Source of the DNA: JBOZRQ01 sp050789255
GTDB lineage: Bacteria > Bacillota > Sulfobacillia > Symbiobacteriales > Symbiobacteriaceae
Assembly: GCA_050789255.1 (NCBI GenBank)
Contig: JBOZRQ010000027.1
Coordinates: 1-64,000, forward strand
Length of the DNA: 64,000 nt
Direction: 5' to 3'
Part shown: piece after piece, positions 57,603 to 64,000 of the stretch
Layout of the letters: the number at the start of each line of letters is the position of its first letter
Position numbering within the stretch: position 1 is the stretch's first letter
Notes under the pieces: model-generated
Told to the model about the DNA's origin: nothing
What the model saw: only the letters and a program-made list of their open reading frames with translations
Database searches by the model: none
Program-made: the position numbers and the translations under genes

Positions 57603-58523
57603 TTAGCGATAGTGGATGCGGGGGTCGACCATCACGTAGATCAAATCGGCTGCCAGGTTTGCCAGCATGACGGAGGCGGCGAGGATCACCAGCGTCCCCT
57701 GCACCACGGGGTAATCCCGGGACAGGATCGCATTGACCATCAATCGGCCCATGCCGGGGCGGCTGAAGACCACCTCGAGGACCACAGCTCCGGCGATCAT
57801 GTAGCCGAGGCGCAGCCCCAGCACGGTGACCACCGGCAGCAAGGCGTTCCTCAGTGCATGCCGGTAGATCACGCTGCGCTCGCCCAACCCTTTGGCCCGC
57901 GCCGTGCGGATGAAATCCTGCGACAGCACCTCCAGGACGCTGGAGCGGGTCAGGCGTGCGATCAGGGCTACCCCTCCCGCTGCAAGCGCCAGACCGGGCA
58001 GGATCACGTGGGCGAAGCTGCCGTATCCCGAACTGGGCAGGAGCTTCCAGTAGACGCTAAAGACGTACATCAGGAGAAGCGCCAGCCAGAAGGTTGGCAT
58101 GGAGATGCCCAGGAGGGCGCCCACCAGGGTGGCCTGGTCGACCAGCGTGTCCCGCCGGACGGCGGAGATCACCCCAACGGCGATCCCCGCCACGGCCGAA
58201 AGCACGATTCCGAACAGACCGACCTCCAGGGTGACCGGGATGGCGGTGGAGAGCAGCTCTCCCACCGGCCGGTTCTGGAGAATGGAGCGGCCCAGGTCGC
58301 CTCGGAGCAGGTTGCTCAGGAACTGGAAGTACTGGATCGGCAGCGGCCGGTCCAACCCCCAGCGGGCGGCGATGAGCGCTCGGGTCTCGGGGGGCGTGCG
58401 CTCGCCGGCCAGCAGGTCGATCGGGTCACCCGGGGCTGCTTGCAGCAGAATGAACGCCACCACCGTGATGCCGAGCAGGACGGGCAGCATGAGCAGGACC
58501 CGCTTCACGGCGTACTTGAGCAT
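57603..58523 (-). CDS. ABC permease (DppB-like) of the D-amino-acid operon
   Basis: The product has 306 residues. TM1 is near 9-30, with the outer loop AAPGDPIDLLAGERTP and five further TM segments. The coupling loop is RTARAKGLGERSVIYRHAL, and the tail is MVDPRIHYR. It lies nine bases after the binding-protein gene with no strong hairpin between them, unlike the operons at 12.7 and 20.4 kb. Confidence 0.93.
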   Translation of the reverse strand: MLKYAVKRVLLMLPVLLGITVVAFILLQAAPGDPIDLLAGERTPPETRALIAARWGLDRPLPIQYFQFLSNLLRGDLGRSILQNRPVGELLSTAIPVTLEVGLFGIVLSAVAGIAVGVISAVRRDTLVDQATLVGALLGISMPTFWLALLLMYVFSVYWKLLPSSGYGSFAHVILPGLALAAGGVALIARLTRSSVLEVLSQDFIRTARAKGLGERSVIYRHALRNALLPVVTVLGLRLGYMIAGAVVLEVVFSRPGMGRLMVNAILSRDYPVVQGTLVILAASVMLANLAADLIYVMVDPRIHYR

Positions 58524-58532
58524 GACTGACGC

Positions 58533-60122
58533 CTACTTTCCCTTGGCTAGCCAGAGATCCGAGTAGTTGGGGCCCGAGGGATGGGGCTTGTAGCCCTTCA
58601 CCAGGTCCGTGCGGATGGCGTCCAGCGAGAGCGGGAACCAGACGGGCGCCCAAACAGCCTGGTCGATCAGGTACTGCTGGAGCTCTTTGTACTTGGCGTC
58701 GCGCTCCTTGGCGCTGGGGGCTGACTCCGCCGCCTCGAAGAGCTGGTCGGTCTTGGCGTCCTTCCAGCCGCCCACGTTGGGCGACGGGGCGTTCTTGCCG
58801 TAAAGGAACCAGCCAAGAATATCGGGGTCGTCCCAGCTGTACTGGGTGACCGCCAACTGCCAGTCGCCCTCCTTCTGCTTGGCCTTGAGGGCGGCAGCGT
58901 CGTACTGGACGATCTCCGTCTTCATGCCGATCGCCTTGAGCATCTGCTGGACCGCCTCGGCCACACGGACGTGCTCGGTCCGGTTGCGGGTGGCCAGCTG
59001 TACGGTCTGGTTGGTATCGTAGCCGGCCTCCTGCAGGAGCTGCTTGGCCTTCTCCACATTGAAAGCGTGGGCCGTCTTGTTCTCGAGGAACGAGGTGAGC
59101 TCGGCGGGCACCAGGCCATAGGCCGCCTTGGCATGGCCAAAGAAGATCGACTTGACGATCGCCTCACGGTCCACGGCGAGGTTGACCGCCTGACGCACCT
59201 TCACGTTGTTGAAGGGTGCCTTGTCCTTGCGGAAGTCGAGGTAGCCGAGGCCGAAGCCCGGCCGCTGGAAGACCTCGACCCCAGGGATCGACTTGGCCCG
59301 GTCATACTGCTCCACCGGCAGGTCCAGGAGGACCTGAATGTTGCCCGACTCCAGCTCAGTCAGGCGGGTCGAGGAGTCCGGAATCAGCCGCCATACCAGC
59401 TGGTCGACGTAAGCGGGGCCCTTGTTGGTGGCCCACTTTGGCGCCCAGTTGTAGTCCGGGTTTCGCTTCATGACCAGCTTGTCGCTGGCGATGTACTGCT
59501 CGAGCATGAAGGGGCCGGTGCCCACGCCCACCTTGGTTCCGTAGGTCTTGTCCCCCGCCGGGCCGAACTTGGCATAGGCCGTGGGGCTCTGGACCGCACC
59601 GTAGGTGTTGCCGTGGCGGAACTCGGCATTGGCGAACGGCTGCTTCAGGTTGAACTTGATGGTGAACTCGTCCACCACGGTCATCGACTCGAACCACTCC
59701 CACTCCGAGCCCTGCTGGGCGGCAGTCGCCTTGTCCCGCATCACCTCGAAGTGACGCTTGACCGCCTCGGCGTTAAAGGGGGTGCCGTCGTGGAACTTCA
59801 CATTCTTCTTGAGGTTGAAGGTCCAGGTCAGGCCGTCGGGGCTGGACTCCCACTTCTCCGCAAGGCCGTCGGAATATCGGTAGTCATTATCGCGACTGAT
59901 CAGGGACTGGAAGATGTTCTGCAGACCGCCCGACCAGGTCATCTGGTAGATGTCGACCGTGTTGGGCTCCGTGGCCACACCGACCGTCAGCGTGCCGCCC
60001 TTCACAGGCTGGCCGTTATTCCCCGCTGCGGGGCCGGAGCCGGACCCACCTCCGGAGCAGGCGGACAGGGTCAGTAGCAGCGCCAGGGCGCCTGCCGGTA
60101 CCAGCTTCCTCCATCGTGCCAA
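58533..60122 (-). CDS. SBP_bac_5 binding lipoprotein of the D-amino-acid operon
   Basis: The product is 529 residues from a TTG eight bases after GGAGG. The lipobox is TLSAC (Cys near 22), followed by a Gly/Ser linker. The family 5 core shows KGGTLTVGVATEPNTVD, WTFNLKKNVKFHDGTPFN, VRQAVNLAVDREAIVKS and an acidic C-terminus. Likely ligands are peptides or N-acylated amino acids containing D-residues, inferred from the downstream D-aminoacylase. It carries no copper-amine-oxidase N domain. Confidence 0.92.
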   Translation of the reverse strand: MARWRKLVPAGALALLLTLSACSGGGSGSGPAAGNNGQPVKGGTLTVGVATEPNTVDIYQMTWSGGLQNIFQSLISRDNDYRYSDGLAEKWESSPDGLTWTFNLKKNVKFHDGTPFNAEAVKRHFEVMRDKATAAQQGSEWEWFESMTVVDEFTIKFNLKQPFANAEFRHGNTYGAVQSPTAYAKFGPAGDKTYGTKVGVGTGPFMLEQYIASDKLVMKRNPDYNWAPKWATNKGPAYVDQLVWRLIPDSSTRLTELESGNIQVLLDLPVEQYDRAKSIPGVEVFQRPGFGLGYLDFRKDKAPFNNVKVRQAVNLAVDREAIVKSIFFGHAKAAYGLVPAELTSFLENKTAHAFNVEKAKQLLQEAGYDTNQTVQLATRNRTEHVRVAEAVQQMLKAIGMKTEIVQYDAAALKAKQKEGDWQLAVTQYSWDDPDILGWFLYGKNAPSPNVGGWKDAKTDQLFEAAESAPSAKERDAKYKELQQYLIDQAVWAPVWFPLSLDAIRTDLVKGYKPHPSGPNYSDLWLAKGK

Positions 60123-60141
60123 GTGGTTCTCCTCCTCTGTA

Positions 60142-60894
60142 TTAGCTGATTTCCCGGGACAGTACGTAGTGGCCGTCGTGGAAACCGGTCAGCCCATAGC
60201 CCCGCTTCAGATAGTGGAGCAGGGCGTTCCGCACAAGGAAACGCCATCCCTTCACCGCCTCCAGCTGGCCGTTCGCGTAGCTGCTGCGGAAGTCGGCGGG
60301 GATGCGAAGCCGGAGCACCGGAGCGGTGAGGCCCTCGTCCCACCGGCCACCTTCCGGGTTGATCACGGGCGCTCCAGCCGGCGCCACCTGTCCACCTTCA
60401 GGTGACACCAGGTTCCAGTCGACCAGGAGGCGGTCGGTCGGCAAGCCTCGGTTCAGGTCGTCTTCGAGGCTGCCGTAGTAATCCTCCTCATAAATCCGGG
60501 CCGTGGCGCCCAGCTTGCCCAGGTTGAGGCGGGCGTTGGGCGCCTCCAGCGGATCGTAGGTCCAGGTCATCCGCTTGTAGCCCTGTGCCAGCGCCTGTGC
60601 GGCCTGCGCTCGCTTGAGCCGTTCGCCCAGACCGTGGCTCCGGTACTCGGGCAGCACCCCAAGCAGGTGCGAATGGAGCCAAACCTCCCGGCCGTCAAAG
60701 GCCGGCCAGCCGTAGCAGAAACCTGCCAGGCCCCCGGCGCTGTCAAAGGCGCCCATTGCCACGCCGCCGTACTTACAGGCCGCCAGTGTCTGGTCATAGA
60801 CCACTGCCGCCCCTTCTCCCCAGATCGCTCTCTGGGCCTCCTCCAGGAGCTTGTGGTCCGACACGCTGACGAGGGGCCGTATGTCGAATTGCAT
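60142..60894 (-). CDS. GNAT family acyltransferase
   Basis: The product is 250 residues from an ATG six bases after GGAGG. The GNAT acetyl/acyl-CoA-binding motif lies in GVLPEYRSHGLGERLKRAQ (about 83-101), with a preceding strand AGFCYGWPAFDGREVWLHSH. A long C-terminal extension follows (LNRGLPTDRLLVDWNLVSPE). In Geobacillus a GNAT encoded beside N-succinylamino-acid racemase succinylates D-amino acids as the first step of D-to-L conversion, and this gene is three bases after an enolase-superfamily racemase gene. That role fits but is inferred. Confidence 0.85.
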   Translation of the reverse strand: MQFDIRPLVSVSDHKLLEEAQRAIWGEGAAVVYDQTLAACKYGGVAMGAFDSAGGLAGFCYGWPAFDGREVWLHSHLLGVLPEYRSHGLGERLKRAQAAQALAQGYKRMTWTYDPLEAPNARLNLGKLGATARIYEEDYYGSLEDDLNRGLPTDRLLVDWNLVSPEGGQVAPAGAPVINPEGGRWDEGLTAPVLRLRIPADFRSSYANGQLEAVKGWRFLVRNALLHYLKRGYGLTGFHDGHYVLSREIS

Positions 60895-60897
60895 CGG

Positions 60898-62004
60898 CTA
60901 CCTCCGGAACGTCTCGGTGCGCTTGGTGTAGGTCGGAAAGCGCCCGAAGGCCGGCTCCCAGCCGATCCCGGGCCGGTCCGGAACGGTTATGTATCCCTCG
61001 GAATCCATGGTCACCTCGGGCTCAATAATGTCCTCCGCCCAGTAGCGGGCCGAGGGCGAAGTGTCACCCGGCAGCGTAAAGCCAGGCAGCGTCGTCACCG
61101 CAACGTTGGTGGCCCGGCCGATGCCGCTCTCCAGCATCCCGCCGCACCAGACCGGCACCCCGTGCTCCAGACAGAATTGCTGCATGCGCCGGGCCTGCTC
61201 GAGGCCGCCAATCCGTCCGATTTTGATGTTGATGATCCGGCAGGCGCCCAGCTCAATCGCCTTGCGAGCATCTTCCATGGAATGGATCGACTCGTCCAGG
61301 CAGATGGGGGTCTTAAGCTGCGGCTGCAGCTTGCCGTGGTCGATGATGTCGTCGTGCGCCAAGGGCTGTTCGATCATCATCAGCCCGAACTGATCGAGCT
61401 CCTTCAGCACAGGCAGGTCGGCCAGGGTGTAGGCCGAGTTGGCGTCGGCCATCAGCGGAATGTCGCCGAAGCGCTCGCGGATCGCTGCGACCAGCTTCAC
61501 GTCGTGACCGGGCTTGATCTTCACCTTGATTCGCCGGTAGCCCTCAGCCAGATACCCTTCGATATGCCCCAGCGTGGTCGGGATATCGTTAATCCCCACG
61601 CTCACGCCGACGGGAATCTTGTCACGGGTGCCGCCGATGGCCTTGGCCAGCGTTATCCCCTGCTGCTTCGCCCACAGGTCCCAGATGGCCGCTTCCAGGC
61701 CCCCCTGCGCCATCTTGTTGCGACGGATCGGAGCGAAGCAGTCGGTCACCTGCGAGGGATGGGTAAGCTCCTGTTTGTATATCCACGGGATCAGAAACTC
61801 GGAGAGGGTGTACCATGCGCTCCCTGTGGTCTCCTCGGCGTACAGCGGCCAATAGTCGGCCACGCACTCACCGTAGCCCACCACCCCTTCAGACTCCACC
61901 TCCACGATGATGAAATGGTTCTCGAACTCCCGGGCGAAGCTGGTCTCAAAGGGATGCTTGAGCGGAAGGGCCATGTGGCGAAGAGTCACGCGGTCGATCT
62001 GCAC
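60898..62004 (-). CDS. Enolase-superfamily N-acylamino-acid racemase / o-succinylbenzoate synthase-like enzyme
   Basis: The product has 368 residues. The muconate-lactonizing-enzyme subgroup pattern is complete: KVKIKPG (catalytic Lys pair, about 165), metal ligands in MADANSAY (about 190), MIEQPLA (about 216) and LDESIHS (about 240), and the second catalytic Lys in INIKIGRIGG (about 265). The W-CGGMLESGIG block (near 295-305) is typical of the OSBS/NAAAR family. No other menaquinone gene is nearby, and the GNAT, D-aminoacylase and peptide-type importer favour racemisation of N-acylamino acids over OSB synthesis. It is the first gene of the eight-gene operon. Confidence 0.9.
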   Translation of the reverse strand: MQIDRVTLRHMALPLKHPFETSFAREFENHFIIVEVESEGVVGYGECVADYWPLYAEETTGSAWYTLSEFLIPWIYKQELTHPSQVTDCFAPIRRNKMAQGGLEAAIWDLWAKQQGITLAKAIGGTRDKIPVGVSVGINDIPTTLGHIEGYLAEGYRRIKVKIKPGHDVKLVAAIRERFGDIPLMADANSAYTLADLPVLKELDQFGLMMIEQPLAHDDIIDHGKLQPQLKTPICLDESIHSMEDARKAIELGACRIINIKIGRIGGLEQARRMQQFCLEHGVPVWCGGMLESGIGRATNVAVTTLPGFTLPGDTSPSARYWAEDIIEPEVTMDSEGYITVPDRPGIGWEPAFGRFPTYTKRTETFRR

Positions 62005-62229
62005 CAGGGAACACCTCCGGCCGACTGATCAGCGCTGCATCGCACTTTGGTGCAAGAACGGCGTCATTCACCGTGCCGAGATGCAGGTTAAGCTTTAATT
62101 ACATCACTCTTGCGACAAACCCTGCTTTAGTCAGCAAAATAGTTAAAGTCAATGAACTTGTTTAGTGTGGTGGAATAGACAAGGAAGAAGCGCAACCCGA
62201 AATGCGACCGAGGGCCGGGCCAAACAAAA
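62005..62229 (-). promoter_or_regulatory. Leader and promoter region of the D-amino-acid operon
   Basis: This A+T-rich gap has no gene. On the minus strand TTGACT (near 62150) with TAAAGC about 17 bases downstream is a modest promoter candidate. TTTTGCTGACTAAAGCAGGG forms an imperfect palindrome over it. Confidence 0.4.
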
Positions 62230-62256
62230 GACCGGACCTCACGAAGAGGTCCGGTC
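62230..62256 (-). terminator. Terminator of typA
   Basis: The stem GACCGGACCTC / GAGGTCCGGTC with loop ACGAA is followed by TTTTGTTTG on the minus strand. It is identical in stem and loop to 53277-53303. Confidence 0.9.
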
Positions 62257-62271
62257 CGGTGGATCTGAGGC

Positions 62272-64000
62272 TTAGCGTCCCTGCTGGAGACGCTGGATTA
62301 CCTGGTTGTCGATCTGCTTGCCCTTGGCGATGCGGTTGCGCAGGTTGGGGTCCAAGTACTGCTTACGCAGGCGGATCGACTTGGGCGTCACCTCGACCAG
62401 TTCGTCCTCGGCGATCTGCTCGAGGGCCTCCTCCAGGGAGAGGAGCTTCGGACGCTCCAGGCGGAGGGCCTCGTCGGCGCCGGCGGAGCGGATGTTGGTG
62501 AGATGCTTGGTCTTGCAGACGTTGACGTCCATGTCCTGCTCACGGCTGTTCTCACCGACCACCATGCCCATGTAGACATCGGTCTGCGGCTCGATGAAGA
62601 GCACGCCGCGCTCCTGCACCTGGTACAGGGCGTAGGGCGTTGTGGTGCCGGCCTCGGAGGCCACCAGCGAACCGCGCAGGCGGGTGGGAATATCGCCCCG
62701 GTACTCGCCGTAGCCGTGGAAGATATGGTTCATGATGCCGTAGCCCTTGGTCATGGTGAGGAAGTCCGACCGGAAGCCGATCAGGCCGCGGGCCGGAATC
62801 AGGAACTCCAGGCGAAGCTGGCCCATGCCGTTGTTGATCATGTTGGTCATTTCGGCCTTCCGGTTGCCCAGCGCCTCCATGACGGTGCCCATGAACTCCT
62901 CGGGGACGTCGATCACCAGGTGCTCGATCGGCTCCTGCCTGTTGCCGTTCTCGTCGTAGTGGAAGATCACTTCCGGCTTGGAGACGGCCAGCTCGTAGCC
63001 CTCACGGCGCATGGTCTCGATCAGGATCGAGAGATGCAGCTCGCCGCGGCCCGATACGGTGTAGGAGTCGGGGGAGTCGGTCTCCTCGACGCGCAGCGCC
63101 ACGTTGCGCTCCAGCTCCTTGAAGAGGCGGGCGCGCAGGTGGCGGGAGGTGACGTACTTGCCCTCCTTGCCGGCGAAGGGGGAGTCGTTGGTACGGAAGG
63201 TCATTTGCAGGGTCGGCTCGTCCACCTTGATCGGCGGAAGGGCGACCGGGTTCTCCGGGTCGGTGATCGTCTCGCCGATGTTGACGTTCTCCAGGCCGGT
63301 CATGCTGATGATGTCGCCGACCGATGCCTCCTCCAGCGGGACCCGCTTGAGGCCCTGGAACCCGAAGAGCTGGGCGGCCTTAAACTTGGAGATGGTGCCG
63401 TCGAGCTTGGCCACGGCGACCTGCTGGCCGGCACGGACCGTGCCCTGACGGACGCGGGCGATGGCGATACGCCCGACGAACTCGTCGTAGTCCAGCGAGG
63501 TGACCATGGCCTGCAGGGGAGCAACGGGGTCGCCCTCGGGGCAGGGGATGTGCTCCAGGATGGTCTCGAAGATGGGCTCGAGGTTCTTGGCCTCGTCCTC
63601 CATCTTGTACTTGGCCACGCCGGCGCGGCTGGAGGCGTAGAGGACCGGGTAGTTGATCTGGGCGTCGTCGGCGCCCAGTTCGATAAAGAGCTCGAGGACC
63701 AGGTCCTCGACCTCGGAGATGCGCTGGTCGGGGCGGTCGATCTTGTTGATGACCACGACGGGCTTGAGGCCCGCCTCCATGGCCTTGCGCAGCACAAACT
63801 TGGTCTGCGCCATGGGGCCTTCGGAGGCGTCCACGATGAGCAAGCAGCCGTCAACCATCGTCATGATGCGCTCGACCTCGCCGGAGAAGTCGGCGTGTCC
63901 AGGGGTGTCGACGATGTTGATCTTGGTGCCCTTGTAGATGATGCCGGTGTTCTTGGACAGGATGGTGATGCCGCGCTCGCGCTCAAGGTCGTTGGAGTCC
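62272..64000 (-). CDS. typA: Ribosome-associated GTPase TypA/BipA (5' end outside window)
   Basis: The 3' 576 codons are present. The switch II G3 motif DTPGHADF and the RERGIT switch I motif lie near the right edge (63870-63980), and NKIDRP gives G4. EF-Tu-like domain II, the EF-G-type domain V (RGELHLSILIETMRREGYE) and the BipA C-terminal domain (LIGFRSDFLTMTKGYG, NVCKTKHLTNIRSAGAD) follow. BipA binds the ribosome and helps large-subunit assembly at low temperature or under stress. Only the first ~30 codons including the P-loop are missing. The frame is open to the end of the window. Confidence 0.97.
   Translation of the reverse strand, partial: DSNDLERERGITILSKNTGIIYKGTKINIVDTPGHADFSGEVERIMTMVDGCLLIVDASEGPMAQTKFVLRKAMEAGLKPVVVINKIDRPDQRISEVEDLVLELFIELGADDAQINYPVLYASSRAGVAKYKMEDEAKNLEPIFETILEHIPCPEGDPVAPLQAMVTSLDYDEFVGRIAIARVRQGTVRAGQQVAVAKLDGTISKFKAAQLFGFQGLKRVPLEEASVGDIISMTGLENVNIGETITDPENPVALPPIKVDEPTLQMTFRTNDSPFAGKEGKYVTSRHLRARLFKELERNVALRVEETDSPDSYTVSGRGELHLSILIETMRREGYELAVSKPEVIFHYDENGNRQEPIEHLVIDVPEEFMGTVMEALGNRKAEMTNMINNGMGQLRLEFLIPARGLIGFRSDFLTMTKGYGIMNHIFHGYGEYRGDIPTRLRGSLVASEAGTTTPYALYQVQERGVLFIEPQTDVYMGMVVGENSREQDMDVNVCKTKHLTNIRSAGADEALRLERPKLLSLEEALEQIAEDELVEVTPKSIRLRKQYLDPNLRNRIAKGKQIDNQVIQRLQQGR

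Overview
The window comes from a G+C-rich, spore-former-type Firmicute. Symbiobacterium or a close relative is the best guess. The reasons are strong AGGAGG ribosome binding sites with frequent GTG and TTG starts, intrinsic terminators after most operons, a T-box leader, lipoproteins and permeases of Gram-positive type, and copper-amine-oxidase N-terminal domains fused to secreted proteins. No rRNA, tRNA or CRISPR array was seen.

Layout. 1-955: end of a probable mobile element with a 26-bp tandem repeat and a holin-like gene, abutting a phospholipase D-like lipoprotein gene that is cut off. 2.4-8.9 kb: TerC-type exporter, small proteins, an S9 peptidase, then a T-box-controlled Lrp regulator plus aminotransferase. 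9.0-23.1 kb: two paralogous four-gene ABC import operons (binding protein with a fused copper-amine-oxidase N domain, two permeases, a C-terminal lipoprotein) in divergent orientation. Between and beside them lie pyrimidine-nucleoside phosphorylase, a DUF624 protein and two paralogous two-TM proteins. 23.2-31.7 kb: a complete Opp/Dpp-type importer (two permeases, two ATPases, binding protein) convergent with a GH4 glycosidase and a BadF-type sugar kinase, probably an oligosaccharide uptake and breakdown locus. 31.8-35.3 kb: small genes and a Dyp-type peroxidase with an overlapping partner.

35.35-50.35 kb is the striking part. One gene for a secreted subtilisin-like (S8) protease, read on the minus strand, is cut into three pieces by two integrated elements. 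Each has a large serine recombinase at one end. Joining the pieces at short shared cores (CATA and ATGCC) restores one 577-codon frame with Asp, His and Ser catalytic motifs and a C-terminal beta domain. Element 1 (about 7.1 kb) carries recombinase, a DUF4062 protein, a relaxase with its accessory protein, a structured origin-like region and a membrane protein. Element 2 (about 6.1 kb) carries recombinase and a compact Trypco1-like / HEFGH metallopeptidase / FRG-domain cluster that looks like an undescribed defence or conflict system. The phospholipase gene near 0.95 kb may be a third target of the same kind.

50.5-53.3 kb: a lipoprotein and a GntR-controlled ABC exporter whose ATPase has lost its signature region. 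53.3-62.0 kb: an eight-gene minus-strand operon (enolase-superfamily racemase/epimerase, GNAT, binding protein, two permeases, D-aminoacylase, beta-lactamase-fold hydrolase, RpiR regulator) that fits uptake and D-to-L conversion of D-amino acids or N-acyl-D-amino acids/peptides. 62.3-64.0 kb: typA/bipA, running off the right edge.
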